Positions 24,501-36,500 of a stretch of 64,000 bases of DNA are shown piece by piece (the stretch's first letter is position 1; each line of letters begins with the position of its first letter). This DNA comes from Ischnura elegans (taxonomy: Eukaryota; Arthropoda; Insecta; Odonata; Coenagrionidae), in NCBI RefSeq assembly GCF_921293095.1, contig NC_060251.1:58917585-58981584 (forward strand), written 5' to 3'. The notes under the pieces are model-generated. The model saw only the letters and a program-made list of their open reading frames with translations. It did no database searches and was not told where the DNA came from. The position numbers and the translations under genes were made by a program.

Positions 24501-27500
24501 GTACGTACTTAGTTATACAAAACAGAGAAAGCAAAACTTGCTCATATCAAATGGTATGGTAATCACAGTAAATGTTTCTTTTGATATCCAATTCCCATGA
24601 ACAAAATTCATTCTCTTTGTTTCATTACGAGCCCAAATCACTGGGACAATAATGATTCAGAAATTCACATCAAGTAGAAAAAAATAAGCAGCCACACAGA
24701 GTTGTTGAGAGGCTTTAATCTTTCCCTTGCCCATTCATTTTTTATTATTCTTTTATTTTTAGTAGACACTTCCTCAGGGTAGAAGGCATTGTTTCTCATT
24801 TTTTTCCAAACTTTAATGTGTTCTCCTTCTTAGTACTACCTAGGTATGCAAAGTAAATTTCATACCATTAAATCTTTAAAAAATACCACTAGTTATTCCT
24901 TCTTTCCCCTTAGTTTTGCTTTGATTCGGTTGATAGTTGTCTCGCAACAATAATTTAATAATGTAAAGCCCTCAGCAATGACTAAACCTCTGAATGTAAT
25001 GGAATGAAGGAAAGTAGATTTCAAAAAGTTTAATCTTGAAAATTTAACCAGGTTATGGGCACATTGTTTGCTGATTTTGACAAACTAAAAACATTTCATG
25101 CCGATTGTAATAGAAGATTTGAATTTACAGTTGAGGACCTCAAATCCGGAAAGCTTGGGACCAAAGGGTTTCTGGATATCTGGTTTTTCTGGATTTCTGG
25201 TCTTCAGCTTCTATATTCTTTGTTAATTAATTAATTTATAAATGTTCGATATTTGAGATCCATATGTGTCCCTCCCTAAGTTGTTAGCTATGTTCATAGG
25301 GTGTGCTAACATCCTACTTGTCCCAGAACAAGGCTCGGAGAGTGGTGCCACGAGGTGGCAAGTCAAAACACTACGCAGAGGAATTTTCTAATGTTCCATA
25401 TTTTTGGTTTTCCGGGTTTCTGGATTCCGGATTTGAGGTCCTCAACTGTATTTTTTTCTTGTGGTCTCTAACTCACCTGTCAGTATCACAGGCATCCAGG
25501 AAAGGTTTGATGCACCGCTCACTTTGGTCATGCTCCAAGTCGTACAGTTCATGTAATGACAGTTGTCCGTCAGAGTCTCCATCCAGGTGACCGAACATCC
25601 ATCGCACTTCCGTCTTACAAGATCCAGGGAATCGTGGCATTGGGGAGAGAGAGGGTGAAGCCTGAAGGGAATTTCCTGGAAACAAAAATCACATACTACT
25701 ATAGAAAGCTTGCAAATTCAGATTGAAAAGTAATTCATTATGAATAATGAACAACAGCTGAAAACATAATAACGAATATGTATTGCACACTTTAAAATTG
25801 TTTAGGTTGACGTGCCTAAATGACGAGAATCTTCGTCATCCGTCCGGAACGTTCGGGAAAAAAATGACGAGAATTCTCACCATCCGTATGCAACGAGTTA
25901 AAACATCTCTGAAATCAAATCAAAGCTCCACATTTTCTCAAATTACATATTTATTTTGAACTATATTCATAGCACTTTCTAACCATTGGGTCCAACATTT
26001 TTGAAGGGGGGGTCAATACTTTGAGGCCCCTTGCCTCGAGCCAAAAGTGGCCGTGCAGTTCATTTTCACTTTAGGCCAGGCCTTATTCTACTGTTCTCAA
26101 GCCACTGTGCTATCGCCAGGGGGAGATTAAGTGAGTGGTTGGGAGTGAGGGAAGGATGGCTCTTCCCCCATAAATTTTGGAAAATTTGAAAAGACGGAAA
26201 GAAAAGATATTCAAGGTGCAACTCCAATGAAAGATTTTATTTCACCAGCTTCAGAAACAAAATTTAAAAATAACTAATGAACAATTGAAACGAATCATGA
26301 ATAATTGATATTTCAAAGCCACTTGTCAGTGCACATCAGACCTAATATACATTATCACTGACAAGTATTGCATGTCACAGAGGCACATGGGAAAGTAGTG
26401 AACCATTCCCCCTTCCAAAACAACAACCTTAATCCATCCCTGGCTAATCCAATTTATCATTGAGATGTGTGAAACGCTTAGCCAAGATATCAAGCATTCT
26501 TTTCAGTCACCAGTTCATTAACTTATATGAAGAAAACTATGATATGATGAGCTTTTAAGGCATCTCATGCATGAATATTTCATAGGCACTTAATTGATAA
26601 GCTTTGCAAGCTTCATGAAGAGTACAGATAGAATGGCTGATATAAAATGCATGAAATTTTACCTTTTCCTTTGCCTCTTCTTCTGTTCTTCCCATCTTTC
26701 TTGGTCTCAGCCATGACAACAGAAAACCAGTCCAGAAGGCGATTGCCCATCGACTGCAAAGCTGCGGTTGAGCACTCTGGAAATGAATTGAATCCATGTA
26801 CATATTGTACTGGATGATTGGAAAACATGCAACGAAATTCTTCATTAAGTCGTTCAAATTTCAAAGTAGCATGAAATAAAGATATGACATTGATGGAATA
26901 TATGACATAAAAATCATCTTCCCTGATTTCTAAAATCAACTATTTAGAATCAGCTTTATGGATTGGACAGAGTAGATGATATGACTCCACCTTTAGTGAG
27001 ATTTCAATTACACATGCGTACGTATAACATCTTAAGTTAATTAAATTTCATCTTAAAATTATAGAGGTAGAAAAAAATATGAAGGCACAGGTCAGTTATG
27101 TTAAATTAGTAAATCTTTTATAATTAGAAATGAAATACACATGAGATTATTACCAACACAATTTTTACATTTTGCAACATCAAAACCCATCATTGCATAA
27201 TCACCAACCTCCAAATACAACAGATTCAATTTTGTGTTCAATGGATATCTATATATATATCTTCCATCATTAATGCAGGTAATGCCAAAAGTCAAGCACA
27301 GGTTCACTGATTATTCATCAGTACACACCAAAGACATGACTAAGTACCTACTCGATCCAGAGTTAATCACATTGCATAGCCAATATTTACCCCACCATCG
27401 GACAAAAATATGATATAGAAGGAAAAGTACGAATGGAAGTACAAGTTTAAGCTCCTGAATATCTGGAAGCTATCCGGACATTAGGCAAAATATGGGAAAC

Positions 27501-30500
27501 ACTTGTTACAACAAGATAAAGGTGGGTAACTTAAATTCAATTCAATCAAGTTAATTAGATTTTTATTTTAGTTTTAAATTTTTAATTTTAAATAGATTTT
27601 CAAGAAAAGAGGTGTCTGTCTGCCTTCATAAAGGTCAAGAGCATTTTCGGCTTTGCTTGTTTCAACTATTTGTTCCTTGTATGTAGGCAACACATCATAC
27701 ACTAGTGTGGCCCAAGATTTTTTGAATTATCAAACTGCAGATGAATTTTGTGGTTGAGTTGCATGAAAAAAATATTGCAGAAAAAAGCAGCTTGATTGCA
27801 AAATAAATGATCCAGCAGAATTGTGCATAAAAATGATGATTTACTTTATCCAAAAAATTGCCTAGGTAACAGGAGATTTTCTCAGATTGTTAATTTTAAC
27901 ACGTTGCGTACCGGGGTATTTCTAGGAACGCCGATTCTGGGTGTTGAGACTGGAAATATGTGCCTAGTAGGGCGTAATGCCTTTGGTTTAAACATGGCTA
28001 AAAAGCTAATGTTTAGAATATAACTTTACCAAATCAAACGTTATGATGCATAAATTCATTATGAATAACGAACAACAACTGAAAACATACTAACGAATAC
28101 GTATTGTACGCTTTAAAATTGTTTAGGTTGACACGCCTAAATGACGAGAATCTTCGTCATCCGTCCGGAATGTTCGGGAAAATATGACGAGAATTCTCAC
28201 CATCCTTATGCAACGAGTTAAAACATCTCTGAAATCAAATCAAAGCTCCACATTTTCTCAAATTACATATTTATTTTGAACTATATTCATAGAACTGGGT
28301 GGGTAAAGACCATTAAAGCAATAGAAAGATACTTAGTAGAAAATGGATTGAGGTCACCATTTCCAGATACTTACCCTTGTTCCATGCAGAAATTCCTCCT
28401 CGGTTGGTCTTAGAGTCAAGGGCCTCATTGTGTCCGTGCTGTCGCTCTTTGTCCTCGGAGTATGGAGGATTTGTGACGGCATAGGGGTCCTAAAGTGACC
28501 AATCATGAAAAATAAATTATAGCTACACATATAAGAGGTACCCACATTAAATTCAAATAAAGGTTGCCATTCTACAAATTTGCTTAGATATATCTTCAAT
28601 TCCTCACTACCCAAGCAGCAATCAATATCCCAACAACATCCACACAACATTGTCAGCATTAACATATGACATCTGTGCAATATCCATGTTAATCCAATTA
28701 ATGTTGCACGGATATCTGTCAAATATCCAAAGACCCAACCAAACAAAGTTGCAGCAATGTTTAACAGTGGACATGGAGGTCCATATTATAATATCTCTCA
28801 GATATCTTCACAACATGCAAATGACCTTGTTGTCGACGCACCCCAAAAAACGCATCTTCAAAACATCTATTGAGTAGAAAATGGGTGAGCTTACTATTGT
28901 TTTACGTAATCCCAGACATACAAACAAAGCATCTGTGCTCTTCAATTCTATACAGAACATATGCTACCTATGGATACTGTTTGGAATAAAATTTTTTTAA
29001 TATCATGGATATTATAACTTGGATATCTATGAAATGTTCTTTTTACAACTTGTCATGGATGTTGCAAATAGGATATCAATGTTGTCAAAATATCCATTGT
29101 GTAATAACAGTGTGTTTTGGATATATCAACCTTATTTAGATATCTCATGGATATCGTCTGCTGCTTGGGTAAGTTACATACATGCTGAAGACTTCAGATC
29201 TCACCAGATTTTCTCTATTCAGCTCTAATGTTACATTCCCACCAGTGACTCTTATCATTACAAATTCGACACGTAAGAAAGTACCCTATTATGACGGATT
29301 TAAGATTGGATTGTTAGAATGACAAAAACTGAAAGGTAAATTAAGTACCTAGTTAGAAAATATGTAAGAACAAGAACCTTACAAATATTTCTTATAATAA
29401 GACAGTTATAGTCGGCATTAATGTCAAACCTTGGATCATTATCAAAGGAACATGGTAATTCTACATATACATATGTAATTATAAGATGAACTGCTATTTT
29501 ATTTTCTTCAATTTTATAGGGGTAGAATAAATGATAGTGATTAAAAGGTGAATAAGATCCTTTGTGGATATTGATGCAGCCTCCACAACTGATTACATGA
29601 CTACAAAGGCCACAGAAATTGGGTTGTTCAAAACCCCATCAAAACTTTTGGGAGAGAGTCTAAAGTATAGCCCCACTGAATGAACTCCCATGAATTGCAA
29701 CTCCTCTTCTCAGTGGAACTACCCAAAAGATTTTCTGGCTAAGGCCAGGCATCACCGTGTGCTTAGCCAAGAATACAGTACAGTCATATGTGTGAGAGAA
29801 TTTATAAAGAGGCATTACTTCATTTTTTCATGTAGGGGCAACTTCCCCAAAATATATTTCAATGACTTGACTTAGGGTTAAGCTTGATTTTTAAAATTTT
29901 CAAAGCATTTCTTCTTCATAAATGTAATTCTTTACACTCTGTTTATAGCCTCAAAAATTCATTCAATCACTCCATCGTGGTGAATCACTCTATCACAAAA
30001 TTTGCAGCCGCAAAATTGAGGGTGGTGACTTCTTGCCTAAGCCAAGGTACTCAGCACAACTAGAGGAGTCACTTGCCTCTGATGAGGAGCATAATAGAAA
30101 ATTATCGTAAGGTAAAAGGATTGGCAATGCATAAATTTTCACTTGAAAATATAAGACGAAAGATTCAACAATCCAAAATGTTTAGTGAAGCCTGAGGGCA
30201 AAGTAGAGAGGTGTTTTAATCTCAATACTATTGCAAAATAATTTCCTCTGCAAGAGGAAAATGTAAAAAGAAATATGTATTACATTGTGCAAATTGCATG
30301 AAAATGGGAATGTGTTGGTTTGATGCATTGGTTCTTGTTTCCACCGGTTCTTGAGCTTAGAAGCAGAATGAGAATTGAAGGCAGAGACAATTGGTGCCAA
30401 AATTAAATGTAAAAAATTTAACTGGAAAACATTTCTAGAGGACAATTAAAACTATACATTTAGAATAGAGAGATGACAGGGTTTCATCATGATAACAAAA

Positions 30501-33500
30501 AAAATCATTCATAGATTTTAAAAATTATGAAATGAAACACTTGATTAAGAATCAGAACCAAGAACCAGCGCTGGGAACCAAAATGGAATCAGAACCAAAA
30601 AACCAGTGGAAAAAAACCCGTCACAACAAAAAATATTAGGAAATGTCACAGGAGATCAGGGATACCCGTCTCTCTTAAGGTGATAAAGCATTTCCCCAAC
30701 TGCAGCAACTCTTGCCTCCACCTACCCCTAACTCCCCCCCTGTTACATACATATCATGAATTTTAAAATCTCCCTCAAAATTTTCTTAAAGGCACACGTT
30801 GTACCATGCCCTTGTTGATGGCCCTAAAGGGGATCAGCCCTTACCTTGTTGTATTTTGTGTACTTGATGTACTTGTAGTGCTTGTTCTCATACTTGAAGT
30901 CCTCTGGAGTGAAAGTGTACCGGTCGGCACTGGCGGCAGCGGCTGCGGCCGCCGCGGCCTTCCTCCTCTTCTCCTCTCGAGCCTTTTCCTTGGCTGCCTC
31001 TGTCCTTTCCCTCTTCTCCTTGAGCATCTGCTGCTGGGCGGCCGACACCACTGATGCCATCTGCTTGCTGTTCACCTGCGTCGCCACACCATTCTCACCC
31101 TCCTCGTCCTTGGTTCGAGCGGCCGTTGCCCTGAACTTGGAGACCATGCTTGAGATTCTCTGCTTCTTCCTGTGCAGGAGTTCACTCTCCGAGGGAACGT
31201 TCAGTGATGAGGGTACTGGAAAGACAGCGTTGGTGAAAGAGACAAACATAGATGTGTAACATATTTTTTGGGAGGAATTCGATTGAGCGTAGACAATATA
31301 CAATTACATGATTTAGAACTACATAAATGAAAAGTTTTAGGTCACATACTGGACAAGCTTTGTAATAGTTTATTGATATCTTATTTTTTCCAAATAGATG
31401 GCTCTAACATACATGCGAATTCATTATGCTGAGTACATATAATTTCTGATCGAATTGTAAAATAATTCAAATCAATCAGTCTAATCTTCCAAAAATTTCT
31501 CTTCAATTTTGGGGGTTGAATGGAGGGAAAAGGTTTCTCCCATATACAAAATTTTGTTGGAACAACAGATAATTTTAGGATTTCATTCAACTGCAATCAT
31601 GTATATCAAATGCTTCCATTTTTAAAAATTGGATACAAGATATACAGATTGATTATTGATTGACTATATTTTTAGCTGCATTTACTTTTCCTAATTAATG
31701 CAAACATAAATTTTATTGCTGCTGATATGGAAAAAGAGAATACAGAATGTAGAAGTGCTCGACATCATACAGAGGGAGAGGAAACCTGTAGACATGATAC
31801 ATATGAGACAGAGTTTGGATGGAGTGAGTGCTAAGCAGGAAGGAGTTGTTGGGTTTATTGTATTTATCCAAGAATAGCCAAAAAATATAAGAGAAGATAA
31901 CAGAAAAAATAGTTACTTTTGCATGGACAAAATCCTTTGCATCCCACTCTTATGGTGGTGTGATGAATGCAGTTATGGTAGTCCAGGCGGCAAACAGAAC
32001 TGTATGTCCGGTTATCTGTTCCACAAAGGAATGTTGGCTTCACAACAGGGCATGGATTGCACCTTCTGCTGAAAATAAATGAGTATCACTATTAGATATA
32101 AAGCTATAAACTTATAAAGCACAATATGTAGCCAGGCATTAACACTAAAAGTAAGGATTTATGACCACTCAAGCAAATGCTGGTGTAGCACAAACTTTTA
32201 TAGAAACAACATACAGAACACTCACTCAGTCAGTGATTCACGTGAAGATTGGTTTTGATGAATGAAGGGAGAGTTTAAGCTAGATTATGCCACAGGGATG
32301 TGTAATTCTCAAATACAGGATAGTTATTTTAGGATCTTATTTCATAGGCAGTGGCGCCCACTCCATGGAGCCTGAGGGGGCCCGAGCCCCCCCAAAAATT
32401 TGTCACAGATGTGAGGAAAAATTGTGTCAGGCTTGTCGATTTTCCCCGGAGTGTCCAGATATCAAGATTCGAGTGATCAGAGTTCTAATGTTGATCATAT
32501 GACTCTTCTAAAATGCTTAAAAAACTTAAAAATTCACTACTTATAAAATTTACCGGGGCGAGGTCCCCGGTTTGGGCCCCCCCAATATTTTTTGTAAGTT
32601 GGCACCCCTGCTCATAGGTATATTAATATCCAGTGGCGTAACTATGGGGGCAGGGGATGAGGGGGTAAGATCCCACCCGAAAGCCACTGAGAATTTTTTA
32701 GTATATTAAGGTTTTCCCTGTTGTGATGAATTCCCGTGGAATTACAATGAAACCAAAATTTTAGTGCCAAAATGATGTAAAATGTATTTCCAGGCATATC
32801 ATTATTCAAAAATTTCCCACAGAGCTTGGGGAGGTTGCCCTCCCAGACTGTGTCACCCCTGCCCTAAAAGCATATTCCTAGGTACGCCACAGTTAATATC
32901 AGTGTATAAAAATTATATTAGCGAAGAACTATCAAAAAAATGTAAGAAAAGATGACACAGCAAATAGCTCTTTTTATGTGGAAAAATACTTTGCATTCCA
33001 GTACTCTATAAATACTACATAAATAATTCAATTAGTTCCTTTTTTCTTGGCAACCTCACATAGATGGACACAAGATGAGTGGGAGAGATAAGAAGTCTTT
33101 TGAAAACCTTGGGTAGTGGATTGGACAATGTAATCGGCCAAATCATGAGACAAAATGGCCTGATGAAAATAATGGGGAACATGCATGAAATTATTTCATC
33201 GTGCTTGTAAGTCTCATTGAATTGATAATTTTCTCAGTAGTCCAAATATATAAGCCAAAACTCTCCTAGTACTCCACAAAAGTCAATAAATGCTAATTAA
33301 AAGTGCTCGAATATTGCTTGAAATCACGTGACCTGAAACATCTTCTGACGTCATCGCACGGTACACCATTCACTTCACTAAGAGAGTGGAATGGGAGAGC
33401 CTTGATTGCAAGATATCTAAGTAAAAATCATTGTTGAGCTTTTTAATAGTTTCTCAAAGGACAAATTGACTTAAGAGGGATTTAAGAAGGCACTATACCT

Positions 33501-36500
33501 CAGTTTACTTTTAGTCGATTCCTTTATGGCAGATGATTTTCTGAAAAACAGCGATTGCTCCTGTTTTTGAACCGAAACCCACTGCAGAAACGAGCCGATA
33601 TTTTAGGTTTTGCATTGACATACAGCGAAATGTTTTGGCATGACAGTGGCAAATATTGAGTTTACCTTACCAAAAGCCTCATATTTCTCGTATATTCCTT
33701 ATTTTTCTCCGTGGTTTAATCGTAATCAGTATTTATTCTCGTGAATAGCCACCTTCCTTTACATTTAATCCTACAATGGGTAGACTATTAGGTACATTTC
33801 TAGGGTTGTTTACAAAGTGAAATGAGTGATACATCCTAAATTTGGTGGCCATCTGAGAAAACTGGCAAGTCGATAATACCCTACTGTAACCCTGATTCAA
33901 GAGTGTACTTACGTTGAGAAGTATTCCGTTGACAATTTAGATAAAGTATTTAACTCCATTATATAGGTCATCAACCACTTTCTTCTATTATTTTTGTTCT
34001 TTAGGACACAAGCAAAAACCTTCTCCGGAGAGAAAATAGAGGTACTTGAGCACTGGTGCACTATACACGATTTCACATGTTTTTCAATTGGATATCCATG
34101 CTGAAAAACACTTATTCCACTAAGCAAATGATATTGGTGTGCAAAGTGGATCACAATGTGCAATGACCTTATTTTCATTTAATCTTTCAATTCTCACCAA
34201 ACAATCCTCTTTATTTATTTCTACAACGCTTTCTCAAACCAATATATACATAATCTGCATTTTGACGCTACAACAGCAATTATTTTCGCCAAATTTGCAT
34301 TTTAGCCCCTGCATAGACCGATTTTCTATCCACTTCCTCAGTCTGTCATCAGTGGATACCGTGCCGTGACGTCACGCTCCGATGACGTCGTGTTTTCAAG
34401 CAGCCGATGAAGATTAATTTTTGAAGACTCATAACTCGGCTAAAAAACATTATTCATCCGCAAAATTTTCGGCGAGTACATTTGAAGTAGGGACCTTCTT
34501 ATTAAAGCACTTTAAAAAATTGTGCATGTTCCCCAATGTTGAAGAACAAGTGGAAGGGAAGGTAGAAAAAAGAGGCCCAGGATGATGAAGGCGATGAAGG
34601 ATGTAAAATAGATTAATTATGCTGGAGTCAAAAAATTAGCTGATAGGAGAACTGAGTGGATAGCTGTTTCAAACCAATCTTCCAACTCTTGCCTCATGAT
34701 GAATATAATTATTTCCTGATATCATGAAACTCAAAAGACAGCGACTAGAGTCCTAGCTAGTTCTAGAAAGACAACGACTAATACATTCTGACATGAAAAA
34801 TGTTGGGAGAAGACAGGTTTGGGTTAACTCACGAAATGGCATCAACATCATCGTCTTCATCATCGTCGTCATCTTCGCTGTCATCTTCACTGTCGAAGAA
34901 TGGGTCATCTTCTTCATCACCATCCTCCTCGGCGTCATCCTCCCCCTTTCTTCTCCTCCTCCGGTCACTGCCAAGGTCTCCACCATCTTTCCTCTTGCCC
35001 GAATCACCATTTGCCTTGATTTTGGACTTTGGGATGACAACATCACTGCCGAATAAAGAATAGAAGTTGCAGTTAAGTCACATAAACAATACCTACCTAC
35101 CTAAACATACCCCAACCAACAATTGATCATAAAATTCAATACTAAATTCTTCCCAACCAACAATTGATCATAAAATTCTTAATTCTTAATTAAATACTAA
35201 ATCATAAAATTAAATGATACCTTCACTTTTATTTTTATAGGGCCTTGTGCTACAGGGTATTTTTAAAGATTCCAGAAGTCACTTCATTGAATCCCCCATG
35301 TCGATCTTTGGATCAATTTTATACTTCCTATAATAGTACATTATTACAATTATGTTAAAGAAAATTATATGAATAACTGATTTAAAAAAAATTTATGGAT
35401 TGATCAAGTTTCTACAATTTACGACTTGGTGTAATTGTAGTGTTACCAGAGATGGGCAGTATCGAAAATACTTGTATTTGAAATACGTATTTTCGATACT
35501 TTTGTAGTTTGTAATTTGTATCGGAAATACATTTTCTGAGAGTATTTTGTATTTTGTAACGAAAATACATCTAAAGAGTAGTTTGTATTTTTAAAATACA
35601 TTCAAAATAAAAATACATGCAATGTTTTTTGTGCATAAGTAGAAAGAGCGTGCGACGAGATGGCAGGGATCCCGAATGAGTCTGTATTAGCCTGTCATCT
35701 ATGGGACAATATATTGCCCCTTAATTTACTTCTGTAACACCCATAGGCCCTTGTATACTTGCAAAACGTAGTCGCGTGTGGAGTATTTTGCGAAACGAAG
35801 TTTTGCATTGAGTAATTTGTGGAGGGGACTTGTAGAATCTGACGCTGTTCCCAAAGGTGCAGGAGACATTTTTCTCCATTTTATTTAAGACATTTCGCCA
35901 TGGATAATGGTCAAATTGCCAGTTTCCTATAGATACGTTGCCAGAATGTTTGAGCCTCTCATTATAAAAATAGTTCATATTTGAATTTATTTTAATTTTT
36001 TATTAGGTAAGAACTTCGGTGAAGGCATGTATTTCGTATTTTAATAGAGTATTTTGAAATTACATTTGTATTTAGTATCGAAAATACAATTTTTCGAAGT
36101 AATTTGTATTTTGTATTTGAAATACAGATTTTAAAAGTAATTTGTATTTTGTATCTAAAATACATTTGACATGTATTTTGCCCATCTCTGAGTGTTACCC
36201 TCTTCTTATGAACAGGAGTATCATATTGGTGAGATAGTCAAACTTAACTTTCACGGGATCAATAATTATTTCAAATTATATCGCATCCACCCAAAACATA
36301 TTGTAATAAAACAAGCACATAATCAGTCCAAATACATATTTTACCCCTTTCCAAATGAATCAGTTCTTTTAGGGTATTAATAAGAAAAAAGGAGAGAGAG
36401 AGACAATCCTTTTCAGTTTTCTTTACTCCATCCCAGGTATTTAATTCGATCACATTCAATCAGTTAATAATTAACAACAGATAAACAAGACAATTGATGA

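Noticed and set aside
30882-31259. Poly-Ala-containing 125-codon frame on the plus strand
   Set aside because: Shadow of the basic poly-Ala testican exon; only the minus-strand frame has flanking splice sites in phase.
34793-35063. Poly-Ser and poly-Ile frames on the plus strand
   Set aside because: Antisense shadows of the acidic testican exon, caused by the GAT/GAA codon repeat.
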